Source: Acidobacteriota bacterium
Lineage (GTDB): Bacteria; Acidobacteriota; Terriglobia; Terriglobales; Acidobacteriaceae
Direction of reading: 5' to 3'
Assembly: GCA_003224785.1 (NCBI GenBank)
Contig: QHZV01000201.1
Coordinates: 5,102-22,297 of the forward strand
Length of the DNA stretch: 17,196 nt
Shown here: positions 1 through 7,548 of the stretch, piece by piece
Position numbering within the stretch: position 1 is the first letter of the stretch
Layout: every line of letters starts with the position of its first letter
Made by a program: the position numbers and the translations under genes
The notes under the pieces: generated by a model
What the model was told of the DNA's origin: nothing
The model's database searches: none
Seen by the model: only the letters and a program-made list of their open reading frames with translations

Positions 1-6
1 TGCTGC

Positions 7-510
7 ATGGGCGGGCTGATCCAACCTCCACCGATCCCGGAAGAGCGCGACAATAGCCGCTGGATCATTCTTATCGCACTGGTGGCAATCGCGGCTGTCG
101 TAATCACGGTGGCATTTCTCACCCATGAAAAACCGCAGAACGCATCCGGCCCTCCTCCGTACGCAGCGAATCTCAAATTCACTGACCTGAAGATGAGCCA
201 GGCTCAAAACTTTGTCGGCGCAACCGTGACCTACGTTGACGGCACACTGACCAATGCTGGCGACAAAACGGTAACGCGCGTCATCGCGCACGTCACATTC
301 AAGGATTCTTACGGCCAGGTCGCGCAGATCGAAAATGTAACGGTCCGCACACTGCAGCAGTTCGGGCCGTACTTCGATGCGGTTGATCTCTCCGCTTCCC
401 CGCTAGCTGCGGGACAGAGCAAGCCCTTTCGTTTGACGTTTGAACATGTCAGCGAGCAGTGGGGCCAGTCGTATCCGGAGCTGCAGGTTGAGGATGTGAC
501 GGTCAAATAG
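7..510 (+). CDS. Membrane-anchored DUF2393-like protein
   Basis: A 167-residue protein with a proline-rich N-terminus, one strong transmembrane helix at about residues 19-38 (WIILIALVAIAAVVITVAFL) and an extracytoplasmic domain. The domain has the pattern YAANLKFTDLKMS, VTYVDGTLTNAGDKTV and SPLAAGQSKPFRLTFEHVS, which I recognise from a family common in Acidobacteria (DUF2393-type, immunoglobulin-like beta fold). Its biochemical role is unknown; such domains usually sit on the outer face of the inner membrane. The ATG lies seven bases into the window, so the ribosome-binding site is mostly out of view and a start further upstream cannot be excluded. The frame is intact to its stop, unlike many neighbours. 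selD follows after 126 bases on the same strand. Family recognition is from memory, not from a search. Confidence 0.8.
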   Translation: MGGLIQPPPIPEERDNSRWIILIALVAIAAVVITVAFLTHEKPQNASGPPPYAANLKFTDLKMSQAQNFVGATVTYVDGTLTNAGDKTVTRVIAHVTFKDSYGQVAQIENVTVRTLQQFGPYFDAVDLSASPLAAGQSKPFRLTFEHVSEQWGQSYPELQVEDVTVK

Positions 511-636
511 GAAAGCCGTCGTATCTCGCCTCCCGTTCGTCGTACGCCAAAACAAATCCGCAGGGCACCCAAAAATCTGCGGCATCAATTTTGCGCGGGA
601 CGCGCGACCTGCGACGGTTCCCTTTACAATCTGTCC

Positions 637-1800
637 ATGTCCGAAACGAAAACCGTTCGCCTCACGGAGACGGTTAAAGCTGCGGGTTGAGCTTCCAAGC
701 TGAGTCCGGCGGCGCTGGACACGGTGCTTGGGAAATTAGCCCGGCAACATGACCCGAACGTTCTAGTCGGCTTCGACCACGCCGACGACGCCGGAGTGTA
801 TAAAATCGCACCCGAACAGGCTCTCGTGCAAACCGTCGATTTCTTCACGCCCATAGTTGACGATCCCTACACATTCGGCCAGATCGCGGCCACAAACTCG
901 TTGAGCGACATTTACGCGATGGGCGGACGCCCGCTCACCGCCCTTGCTCTCGTTTGCTTTCCGGAAAAAGGCGACCTCGAAGTCCTTGAGCGAATTCTTG
1001 CCGGTGGGCTTTCAAAAATGATCGAAGCCGGATGCACCATCATCGGCGGCCACAGCATCCGCGACGACGAAACCAAATTCGGCTACTCGGTTACAGGATT
1101 GATTAATCCGAAAGGCGTGCTGAAGAACGGCGGCGCTCAAGCCGGAGACCGCCTGCTCCTGACGAAAGCGCTAGGCACCGGCGTAATTTCCACTGCAATT
1201 AAGAAGGGAGTAGCCAAACAAGCCTGGATCGATGCGGCAGTCGTATCAATGACGACGCTAAACAAAGCCGCCGGCGAAGTAATCGCCACTGGCAGTGTGG
1301 GAACGGACGCTCTCGCCCGCCAGGCGGACCAAGACTCCGCAAAGAATCGCCAACCCGGGGTGCCCCACCCTTCCCCGGTCTTTGGGCAGGGTGGGGATTT
1401 TGACTTTCCGGTCAACGCTCTAACCGACATCACCGGCTTCGGCCTCATCGGCCATCTTCGCGAAATGCTGCTCGCCTCAGACAACGTCTCGGCGCGAATT
1501 CAGACAAGCAAAGTGCGCCTACTCGAAGGCGCTCTCGAGTGTGCACGTGCCGGCCACATCCCTGCAGGTCTCAAAGCCAATAGAGAATTCGCGGAATGCA
1601 TGGTCACCTACGAAGACAAAATAAGCAATGATCTCAAGAGCCTGTTGTTCGATCCCCAAACGGCTGGTGGTTTACTCATCTCCATTCAGAAGGAATCGGT
1701 CGCCGAGCTGATTCAGGCCCTCGCAGCCCGCGGAGTTTCAGTAGCCGAGATTGGCTCTGTTCAACCGCGCACGAAAGTGTTAATCGAAGTAGCCCCATAG
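637..1800 (+). CDS. selD: Selenophosphate synthetase, selenocysteine-containing SelD
   Basis: Makes selenophosphate from selenide and ATP for selenocysteine (and selenouridine) synthesis. From the ATG at 637 the frame reads MSETKTVRLTETVKAAG, then TGA at 688-690, then ASKLSPAALD and on without interruption to 1800, giving 387 residues. The TGA falls exactly where E. coli SelD has catalytic Cys17; the essential lysine three residues later (Lys20 in E. coli) is present as Lys21, so the codon is read as selenocysteine, as in many known SelD proteins. Family motifs follow: DDAGVYK, DFFTPIVDDPYTFGQIAATNSLSDIYAMGG, GGHSI, LTDITGFGLIGHL and LLFDPQTAGGLL. A caller that ignores UGA recoding would start wrongly at the GTG at 724. 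The protein is about 40 residues longer than E. coli SelD; the excess lies around residues 222-258 just before LTDITGFG and contains a palindromic repeat. No strong ribosome-binding site is seen. Confidence 0.93.
688..733 (+). promoter_or_regulatory. UGA selenocysteine codon with bacterial SECIS-like hairpin
   Basis: Directly after the in-frame TGA (688-690) the sequence can fold into a two-part hairpin. The outer stem pairs 693-700 with 726-733 (TTCCAAGC with GCTTGGGA, one G-U pair). The inner stem pairs 704-710 with 714-720 (GTCCGGC with GCTGGAC, one G-U pair), leaving the apical loop GGC at 711-713. The two stems are separated by a small internal loop. Bacterial SECIS elements lie immediately 3' of the UGA inside the coding region and carry guanines in the apical loop to bind SelB; the loop here begins about 20 bases after the UGA, within the usual distance. 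The pairing is visible in the sequence; its function is inferred. Confidence 0.7.
1363..1396. repeat. Palindromic element inside selD
   Basis: CCCCACCCT (1363-1371) is the exact reverse complement of AGGGTGGGG (1388-1396), with a C-rich/G-rich centre that can pair further. It lies inside selD and is translated in frame as Pro/Gly-rich residues (PGVPHPSPVFGQGG) that are absent from typical SelD. GC-rich palindromes of this CCCACCCT type are, from memory, scattered through acidobacterial genomes. Confidence 0.7.
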
Positions 1801-1890
1801 TTATCGCCAAATCTGCTTGGCAATTCGCGGTCTTGTTGGTAGGATTCAGCCACTTCCCCGGCGATCGATAACCATTTTTGGAGGTATCCC

Positions 1891-2347
1891 ATGGCAACAC
1901 CCGGAGCCAGCCTGAATGCCGCGTCACAATCCTCGCTCACGAATTTGGTGGAACAGAAGCTACGTGCAGAACGCATCGTAAGAGTCGGCGCCGGTTGGTT
2001 TGCCATCATTGCTGCGCTTTCGATGATCAATTCCCTGTTGTCCATGAGCGGCGCCGGAATCCGTTTCATCTTTGGCATGGGGATCGCCCAGTTTGTTGAC
2101 GGGCTGGCGCATCAGGCTGGGCAGACAGGGTTCGCCCTCGATCTTGTCATCAACGGATTCGTTGCGGGTATATTCGTGATTTTCTGGAGATTTGCACGTA
2201 AGGGTGAACAGTTTCAAGGACCTCCTAGCCGGGGCATTTCATGCCTATGCGCTGTACCGAATCTACACCGGCATGAGCGGCATTCCAACTCTGCAAAAAT
2301 TTCAACAGGCCCTCGCGCCACCCGGAGCTCCCATTCAGCCGAGGTGA
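1891..2347 (+). pseudogene. Small multi-spanning membrane protein, interrupted by internal deletion/frameshift
   Basis: The ATG at 1891 is preceded by a good Shine-Dalgarno (TGGAGG, about 9 bases upstream). The first frame encodes two to three hydrophobic segments (WFAIIAALSMINSLLSM, FALDLVINGFVAGIFVIFW) up to FARKGEQ near 2212. It then becomes low-complexity and not protein-like. A second frame starting at about 2213 reads FKDLLAGAFHAYALYRIYTG and continues to a stop at 2345-2347, which looks like the true C-terminus. A predicted membrane segment normally found between these two halves appears to be missing, so the likely event is an out-of-frame deletion near 2195-2213. The product is an uncharacterised membrane protein; no function is assigned. 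Confidence 0.6.
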
Positions 2348-2397
2348 GAACCTGGCTGTTGGCTATCGGCTCTTGGCTGTTGGTGAAGAGCAGGTTC
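2348..2397. repeat. Inverted pair enclosing tandem GGCTnTT-type units
   Basis: GAACCTG at 2348-2354 is exactly complementary to CAGGTTC at 2391-2397. Between them lie short tandem units such as GGCTGTTGGCTATCGGCTCT and a further GGCTGTTGG, with a period of about 7-8 bases. The element starts right after the stop of the preceding broken gene and may act as its terminator. Confidence 0.5.
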
Positions 2398-2870
2398 CAC
2401 TCAGGCCTGCCACAGTCGGCTGCAGCGGTTTTTCGAAAGCCGCTGGACAAATAGGCTGATCGCTCAGCTCACGCAAACGAAGCGGAGACTCATCCGGTGT
2501 TCTTAGTACCTGTAGCCAGCGAACCAGCTCATCCAAAGATTCTGGAAATGGGACCCGGTGATCGGCATCAGTCCAAGTATAACGCTTTGCGCTCGCGCTG
2601 AATTCCACCATCACAGATTCTGAGCCTTGGCGAACGATACCGTCCTCCCTCTTCTGCGGATACAGTCTCTTCAACATTTCCACCGCTGTACAGCGCGAAG
2701 CAGACTCGCGGAGAGGCTTGTTGCTCGCGCCAGTCCACGCCGTACGTGCTGCGATAGGAGATCCGCACCAGTATTTCATGCGAATCACGATCCGCCGACT
2801 GTGCGAGGCAGGGCCTGAAGGCCAGTACTAGCAGGATCACTATGGGTACTAGTGGTTTGCTCGATCGCAT
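2363..2870 (-). pseudogene. Secreted hypothetical protein, frameshifted
   Basis: The ATG at 2868-2870 has a clear Shine-Dalgarno, GGAGG, five bases upstream (2875-2879 on the plus strand). The first frame begins with a signal peptide (MRSSKPLVPIVILLVLAFRP, then CLAQS) and continues HEILVRISYRSTYGVDW. The second reverse frame, closing at 2363, carries the more protein-like C-terminal part: GIVRQGSESVMVEF, YTWTDADHRVPFPESLDELV and LRLRELSDQPICPAAFEKPL. The first frame closes at 2568, so neither frame alone gives a full protein. The switch falls somewhere in 2640-2720. I recall similar small exported proteins in Acidobacteria but no function. Whether the frameshift is real or a sequencing error cannot be told here. 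Confidence 0.55.
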
Positions 2871-3028
2871 GTAACCTCCACAGGCCGAAACCGCTCTTCA
2901 GACACGCCTGTTTGTGACCGCTGGTAGCGCGGCTCCGCTCAATTCCAAGAACGCATGACAATCAGAGTCTTGCATAGGATTTCGATTGTTCGGGTCGCGA
3001 TCAGAAAAGGCAAGAGCCAACAGCCGAA

Positions 3029-3370
3029 TTACTTTGCGGCCATTTTCTTGACCATTGCCACCACCAGTTTGCGGTCACTGTCGTTCAGGTTGCCGGAGTA
3101 GCGGCGGATCTGGGTCAGGAAGCGGAGTTCGTCATCGGAGAGCTGGGGAATAGCCTTGGAGCCATTGCTGTTTCCAGGTTCTGAAAAGAAGTGCGAAAGC
3201 GGCAGTTCCATTGCGCCGGCGATCTTTGACAGCGTGTCGAGCGACGGCACCGTATGCCCGTTTTCCACACGCGAAAGATAGCAGCGCAGCAGTCCGGTCC
3301 GCTTTTCAATGTCGCCCTGCGACATCCCCTTTTGCAGCCGGAATGATCGGATTGTTACCCCAATATTCAT
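3029..3370 (-). CDS. XRE-family helix-turn-helix transcriptional regulator
   Basis: A 113-residue DNA-binding protein. An HTH_3/Cro-CI-type domain spans about residues 4-60: IGVTIRSFRLQKGMSQGDIE, RTGLLRCYLSRVENGHTVPS and LDTLSKIAGAMELPLSHFF, with the recognition-helix region around LRCYLSRVENG. The C-terminal tail, DDELRFLTQIRRYSGNLNDS and then DRKLVVAMVKKMA, is a conserved arrangement I associate with a widespread acidobacterial regulator family. The ATG at 3370 is chosen because MNIGVTIRSF matches the usual N-terminus; a longer TTG start at 3439 only adds unrelated sequence. No Shine-Dalgarno is evident in front of it. Its target genes are unknown. Confidence 0.85.
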   Translation of the reverse strand: MNIGVTIRSFRLQKGMSQGDIEKRTGLLRCYLSRVENGHTVPSLDTLSKIAGAMELPLSHFFSEPGNSNGSKAIPQLSDDELRFLTQIRRYSGNLNDSDRKLVVAMVKKMAAK

Positions 3371-3679
3371 TAAAGGAGTCAGGTCGCATGGTAACCAGAG
3401 TAGTACCCGTTGGCAAGAAAAAAGTTTTAATACCTGCAAACATTAGGAACTGCAAATCTTTGCGCGCGGATTTTCAATGATTGATTACTTCAACTGCGCC
3501 GCGGATTTCGCGGATCACGCGGATAACTTCTTTTTCCCTGATCCAAAATGGCTGAAGACGATACCTTCTTTTCTGCGGACTCTGCTCAGTTCTCAACGAA
3601 AGCGGTTAAAAGCTCTAAAAGTTGAGTGCCACTATCCGCGCCATTCGCGGCGCGCTTGAAATGAGAGCAACACGGCGCC
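3371..3679. other. Gene-free spacer holding an inverted-repeat element
   Basis: About 310 bases between the XRE regulator and the hydrolase gene. I see no convincing coding sequence on either strand. It is largely taken up by the GCGGAT-type inverted-repeat element described separately (3496-3653). The part next to 3370 should carry the promoter of the XRE gene, but no clear -35/-10 pair was recognised. Confidence 0.5.
3496..3653. repeat. Intergenic element with inverted GCGCCGCG / GCGGAT arms
   Basis: The left arm (3496-3526) contains GCGCCGCGGATTTCGCGGAT followed by ACGCGGATAA, that is, tandem CGCGGAT units. The right arm (3633-3653), read on the other strand, gives GCGCCGCGAATGGCGCGGAT, closely matching the left arm. 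The roughly 110 bases between them show nothing coding. This is the form of a non-autonomous inverted-repeat element or a large hairpin. A single GCGCGGATCTTCACGGATTT unit recurs at 7485-7504. Confidence 0.5.
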
Positions 3680-4420
3680 CTACTTCTGTAAATGCTGCGC
3701 GAAGAACATAAGAATCTTACTCCACGCATCGGCCGTGTCTTCGGGCTTGTATCCTGCTCCGTTCACCGGATTTTGAAAGCCGTGGCCAGCGTCAGGATAG
3801 ATGGTGATGTCCCCTTTTTTCCCGAGCTTGTCCAGTTCTTCTCCGAACTTCTTTACGTCGTCAGGAGTAATCCCCTGATCGTGTGCGCCGAAGAGACCCA
3901 GGATCGGCGCGTTAATTCTTTTTAGCTCATCCGAGGATGCGGAGACATCGCCGTAGTTGATCACATCAGCGGCGAGGGTCGGTTCTTCTATCGCAAGTTG
4001 AAGCGAATAGCCGCCGCCCCAACACCAGCCGATCGCGCCAATCTTGTCTTTCTTTACGTCCGCGCGGGATTGCAGGTAGGCAAACGCTGCTTGCGCATCA
4101 CGTTTCACGCGGTCGGAAGGCGCCCGCGAGAGTTCGTGCGCCTCATCCCGCGTGGTGGCGACCTTTCCGCGGTAAAAATCAACAGCCAATGCCAAGTAGC
4201 CTTGATCCGCCAGCTTTGAGGCTTGCTCCTTGACCCAGTCGTTGAGCCCCCACCACTCGTGAATGACAATTATGGCCGGGAACGGGCCTTTGCCTTCGGG
4301 CGTGTAGGCGATGGCTTTAACAGTGTCGCCGTCACTCTTAAAGGTGACGTCTTTGGGGGTGGCGGCGAACAACGGAACTGCCATTAGCAGCGCAGTGCAG
4401 AAAATTGTAACGGATGTCAT
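3680..4420 (-). CDS. Exported dienelactone hydrolase family protein
   Basis: A 246-residue alpha/beta hydrolase of the dienelactone hydrolase (carboxymethylenebutenolidase) family. An N-terminal signal peptide (VTIFCTALLMAVPLFAA) indicates export. The catalytic triad can be read: nucleophile Cys133 in GWCWGG, Asp181 in GAHDQG and His213 in AGHGF. The family's conserved glutamate is present in HEWWG (Glu55). Length and order match the family. The ATG at 4418-4420 is preferred over the GTG at 4426 because AGGAG lies five bases before it. The substrate is not predictable; many DLH homologues are general esterases or lactonases. The gene is separated from the upstream GNAT gene by a 100-base spacer filled with an inverted TTAGC-type repeat, which may end transcription between them. 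Confidence 0.9.
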   Translation of the reverse strand: MTSVTIFCTALLMAVPLFAATPKDVTFKSDGDTVKAIAYTPEGKGPFPAIIVIHEWWGLNDWVKEQASKLADQGYLALAVDFYRGKVATTRDEAHELSRAPSDRVKRDAQAAFAYLQSRADVKKDKIGAIGWCWGGGYSLQLAIEEPTLAADVINYGDVSASSDELKRINAPILGLFGAHDQGITPDDVKKFGEELDKLGKKGDITIYPDAGHGFQNPVNGAGYKPEDTADAWSKILMFFAQHLQK

Positions 4421-4435
4421 GTGCACTCCTGGGAA

Positions 4436-4514
4436 AAGCTTTAGCCATTAGCTTTTAGCTCTTTAGCTAGTTCTGAATCGTTTTGGCTAAAGGCTAAGAG
4501 CTAACAGCTAAGAA
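4436..4514. repeat. Intergenic inverted array of TTAGC units
   Basis: The left arm (about 4440-4470) consists of units such as TTAGCCATTAGCTTTTAGCT and CTTTAGC. The right arm (4486-4514) carries the complementary units GGCTAAAGGCTAAGAGCTAA and CAGCTAAGAAC. Each arm is a short tandem array with a period near 8, and the arms are inverted, so a long imperfect hairpin can form. It fills almost the whole gap between the GNAT and hydrolase genes. Confidence 0.65.
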
Positions 4515-4522
4515 CTCGTTTT

Positions 4523-5017
4523 TCACAACTGCAACTCCATATACAGCGCACCCTCAATCGGATTTGCTCGATAAGGCTCAATCTCTTGGAACCCGAGCTG
4601 CCGGTACATCGCGACTGCCGCACGCATCACTGGCTCGACGGTGTCGAGTCGCAGTTTTTTGTATCCGATCTCGCGTGCCTCATGGATGATCCGCTCGGCC
4701 AAAGCTTTGCCCAGACCCTTGCCGCGAAATTGCGGGCGCACGTATAACCGTTTCATCTCACAGACATCGTTCTCGATTTTATGCAGGGCCACGCATCCTG
4801 CGGTCTGGCCGTCGAAGATTGCGAGCAGCAAGCGCCCTCCCGGCGGCGCGTAGTCACCCGGCAACCCCGCAAGTTCTTTATCGAAACTTTGAAAGCACAG
4901 ATCGAAGGTAAGCGATCGCGCATATTCGAGAAAAAGCTCTCGTACTTCAGCGGCTTGCTCCCGTGACTCTACCTGTGTGGCATGCAGGATAGGTTCCCGA
5001 CCATTTGCAATCAGCAT
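4523..5017 (-). CDS. GNAT-family N-acetyltransferase
   Basis: About 164 residues with the GCN5-related acetyltransferase fold. The acetyl-CoA binding motif A is clear: CEMKRLYVRPQFRGKGLGKA, with the Q/R-x-x-G-x-G/A signature as QFRGKGLG, followed by LAERIIHEAREIGYKKLRLD and the motif B region YRQLGFQEIEPY. The acceptor substrate is unknown. The start is taken at the ATG at 5015-5017; a GTG two codons earlier (5023) is equally possible. The start overlaps the end of the upstream membrane-protein gene (stop at 5011-5013, sequence ATGCTGA), which suggests translational coupling and a common transcript. The protein appears complete. Confidence 0.9.
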   Translation of the reverse strand: MLIANGREPILHATQVESREQAAEVRELFLEYARSLTFDLCFQSFDKELAGLPGDYAPPGGRLLLAIFDGQTAGCVALHKIENDVCEMKRLYVRPQFRGKGLGKALAERIIHEAREIGYKKLRLDTVEPVMRAAVAMYRQLGFQEIEPYRANPIEGALYMELQL

Positions 5018-5409
5018 AGACACCGCCCTATGCAGAAGTGACCGGCCACCCCTTCCGGAGAAGCGAAATCAGCGACGAAAGAAACCACAATTCCACCCAC
5101 GCACCACAAAACCAAGTTGAATACTGTTTGAGTATCTGACTTCCTGCCGATAAGCGCACCCAAAATGAACCACTCCACCATCCGGACCGGAGTGTAAATT
5201 GCGATGTACTTCCACAGAAGGTCTTGGCGCTGAGTCGACACCACGAAGAAAATGGCGATACCAAATCCGACGCCGATTGCCAACCGTAGCACACCGAAAC
5301 TCGCAGCTCTTATTAGGCCCGCTGAACTAGCTCGCCAGAGCCTCAACCCGAGCCAACACCAAGCGATGTACGAGATCAGCTTGACCGTGACGTAGAGCAA
5401 AGTTGGCAT
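5011..5409 (-). CDS. Small integral membrane protein, hypothetical
   Basis: A 132-residue hydrophobic protein with about four predicted membrane segments: LLYVTVKLISYIAWCWLGL, FGVLRLAIGVGFGIAIFFVV, AIYTPVRMVEWFILGALIG and VFNLVLWCVGGIVVSFVA. I do not recognise the family. It lies 16 bases after the fabG stop and its own stop overlaps the start of the GNAT gene, so it is most likely part of a fabG-membrane protein-GNAT transcription unit. The ATG at 5407-5409 is the natural start; no strong Shine-Dalgarno is seen. Confidence 0.75.
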   Translation of the reverse strand: MPTLLYVTVKLISYIAWCWLGLRLWRASSAGLIRAASFGVLRLAIGVGFGIAIFFVVSTQRQDLLWKYIAIYTPVRMVEWFILGALIGRKSDTQTVFNLVLWCVGGIVVSFVADFASPEGVAGHFCIGRCLC

Positions 5410-5425
5410 GGCGAGATCTGGCGCA

Positions 5426-6205
5426 CTACCCCATCAGCATACCGCCGTTCACGTTCAGCACGTGTCCGGTGATGTATCCGGCTTCTTCCGAGGCGAGAAA
5501 TGCCACACAGTTGGCAACCTCCTCGGCTGTTCCTACACGACCGAGAGGAATCATTTTGAGAGCGCTTTCTTTCAACTCGGCTGAAAGCTCGGCCGTCATT
5601 GCGGTTTCGATGAATCCTGGTGCAACCGCGTTACAGGTAATGCTTCTTGATCCCACTTCGCGCGCGATTGCCATGGTCAAGCCGATCAGTCCTGCCTTCG
5701 ACGCGGCATAGTTCACCTGTCCCGCCTGGCCCATCTGCCCAAAAATGGAAGTGATGTTGATGATTCGTCCCCAACGCTGACGAAGCATTGAGCTGATCGC
5801 CTGCTGACTGCACAGATAAGCGGAAGTCAGGTTCGTGTTCAGGACTGCATCCCAATCGGCGCGTTTCATCCGCATGAGCAACTGATCGCGCGTGATGCCG
5901 GCGTTGTTCACGAGTATGTCGATTTTACCAAGCTCAGAAATGATGGACTTGAATGTCGTTTTGATCTGGTCTTCGTTATCAACATCTGCTGAAAACGCAC
6001 GAGCCGAGCCCACAGCACCTGGGTTTGGGGGCACGGGCGTTCCCGCCTGTGCAGAAGTTATTTCTAGCGCAACCTCTTCCAGCTTCTGCTGATTGCGCGC
6101 GACCAGCGCCACACTGGCGCCGCAGGCCGCCAGCTTCAGCGCACACGCGCGCCCAATACCCTGTGATGCTCCGGTAACCACGGCCACCCTTCCGCTGAGT
6201 TTCAT
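5426..6205 (-). CDS. fabG: 3-oxoacyl-[acyl-carrier-protein] reductase FabG-like
   Basis: A short-chain dehydrogenase/reductase of 259 residues that, by its FabG-type motifs, reduces 3-ketoacyl-ACP with NADPH in type II fatty acid synthesis. Seen in order: nucleotide-binding TGASQGIG (11-18), NNAG (100-103), Asn125, catalytic Ser153 (NITSIFG), Tyr166 and Lys170 (YAASK), APGFIETAMT, and the C-terminus GYITGHVLNVNGGMLMG. ITRDQLLMRMK is characteristic of FabG rather than of other SDRs. The protein is about 15 residues longer than E. coli FabG (244); the extra residues AQAGTPVPPNPGAV (around 53-66) are encoded by a palindromic insertion. It heads a compact group with the membrane protein and GNAT gene. 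Other SDR substrates remain possible, because acidobacteria carry many FabG paralogues. Confidence 0.9.
   Translation of the reverse strand: MKLSGRVAVVTGASQGIGRACALKLAACGASVALVARNQQKLEEVALEITSAQAGTPVPPNPGAVGSARAFSADVDNEDQIKTTFKSIISELGKIDILVNNAGITRDQLLMRMKRADWDAVLNTNLTSAYLCSQQAISSMLRQRWGRIINITSIFGQMGQAGQVNYAASKAGLIGLTMAIAREVGSRSITCNAVAPGFIETAMTAELSAELKESALKMIPLGRVGTAEEVANCVAFLASEEAGYITGHVLNVNGGMLMG
6031..6052. repeat. Palindromic element inside fabG
   Basis: A nine-base stem pairs GCACGGGCG (6031-6039) with CGCCTGTGC (6044-6052), with one G-U/T pair and a four-base loop. Read on the gene strand it encodes QAGTPVP, part of a roughly 14-residue segment missing from ordinary FabG. The frame is kept on both sides. 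Confidence 0.7.
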
Positions 6206-6274
6206 AGGGTTTTCTTTGCGATGTTTGCGAGTCCTTTGTACACTTTGCGGTTAAAAAGCTTTTGAGAAGCGAAA

Positions 6275-7407
6275 TTATAACTGTATGGGCGCCGAAGCGT
6301 TCTCTTCCACTGGTACGCGGATCTCGTCACGAAAGAGATATCGCAGGATTGGGGGAGCCAATAGCGTGGTCACAATCGTCATCAGCACAACTACTCCATA
6401 GGCGGGTTGACTCAAAATCGCGGACTGCAATCCCACGAGTGCGACGATCAATGCCACTTCGCCGCGCGGAGTCATGCCAATTCCAACCTGAAAGACGGTC
6501 GTCCAGCCTTCGCGTAGGAGGGGTAAGCCGCATCCGATTAGTTTCGAGATCACCGCCAGCAACGAAATAACGAGGGCTGCGGTCAGAAGATTGCCGGTGA
6601 GCAGCCGGACATTAAATCGCGAGCCGATATCAAAGAAAAAGAATGGCGCGAGGAAAGCTGTGATTCCGCCCACGCGCGGCGGCAGGTTCCATTGAGGCGC
6701 GTAATCGGCAAACATGAGCCCGGCAAAGAACGCCCCAATGATGGCCGCCATTCCAATCTTCACCGACAGCCATGAGAAGAAGAGACAAATAGCCAGCGCG
6801 ACCACCAGGGTCGAACTCTGTGTGGAGAATTTCGCCAGGCGCGGATGCAACTGCCGGACGATGTTGGGGGCTACAAACATCATGAACAAGGCGAACGCGA
6901 CTGCTTCACCCGTGAGCACACCCAAATGAACCCAACGCACGCCCGCCCCGGAGGCCGAGCCGGCTACGACTGCCAGCACAACCATTGCCAGAATGTCGTC
7001 GAAAACCGCAGCCGCGAGAATGATTTTTGCCGTGCGGGTTGAGAGCACGTTCATGTCGGCCAGCACTCGCGCCGTGATGCCGACACTTGTAGCGACCATC
7101 GCTGCGGCGACGAAGGTTGCCTCAATGTTGGTGTCGCCACGCAGCTTGAGGTATGCAAAGCCGAGAACAAAGGGCGCTGCCACTCCAGCGATTGAAACCA
7201 CAAGCGCCTTTCGACTGACTTGTATAAGTTCGTACGGGCTGGTCTCAAGAGTGCATAGGGACCAAGAGCAACTCCGGCCAGGATTTCGCCGGGAACCGCG
7301 GGCAGGTTGAGCCACTCGAACATTTCGCCCAGCAATTTTGCCGCCACGAAAATCACGAATAGATACAGCAGCAACTGCTCAGCCGGATTGGGTATGTTGC
7401 TCTGCAT
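6275..7407 (-). pseudogene. CPA2-type cation/proton antiporter, interrupted by internal deletion/frameshift
   Basis: A monovalent cation:proton antiporter of the KefB/NapA (CPA2) type. The N-terminal part, from the ATG at 7407, reads QLLLYLFVIFVAAKLLGEMF and then LPAVPGEILAGVALGPYAL, the usual first helices. The rest is in another frame: ETSPYELIQVSRKALVVSIA, VAAAMVATSVGITARVLADM, LAAAVFDDILAMVVLAVVAG (with the family's ion-binding-region Asp pair) and IGMTPRGEVALIVALVGLQS. Between GPYAL and LETSPYEL the family normally has roughly 25 more residues (a helix ending in LLFTVGLETS), so an out-of-frame deletion is inferred at about 7244-7254. If the frameshift is real, the transporter is dead; otherwise it is a complete gene with an assembly error. 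Confidence 0.8.
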
Positions 7408-7484
7408 GATCTACAGGCAGGATATGGAAAGCCTGAGCTGCCCGCAACAAAACTCGAGAGCTGCTGCCCTGAGATTGAAAGCAG

Positions 7485-7505
7485 GCGCGGATCTTCACGG
7501 ATTTA
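7485..7505. repeat. Single GCGGAT-type repeat unit
   Basis: GCGCGGATCTTCACGGATTT resembles the CGCGGAT units of the element at 3496-3653. It lies in the 140-base gap between the DUF2071 remnant and the antiporter start. Only one arm is seen here. Confidence 0.35.
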
Positions 7506-7548
7506 CTTTAGCTTTCAGAGATGACTGACGATAACTTGAGTCAGCGGC

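Noticed and set aside
1137..1484. Reverse open frame of 115 codons
   Set aside because: Lies wholly inside selD, whose motifs are unambiguous; arginine/serine-rich shadow composition.
1803..1825. Small hairpin GCCAA/TTGGC after selD as a terminator
   Set aside because: Only five base pairs and no T-tract.
3388..3480. Short forward ORF with AAAGGAG upstream (MVTRVVPVGKKKVLIPANIR)
   Set aside because: About 30 codons, overlapping the promoter area of the XRE gene, with no known similarity; could be chance.
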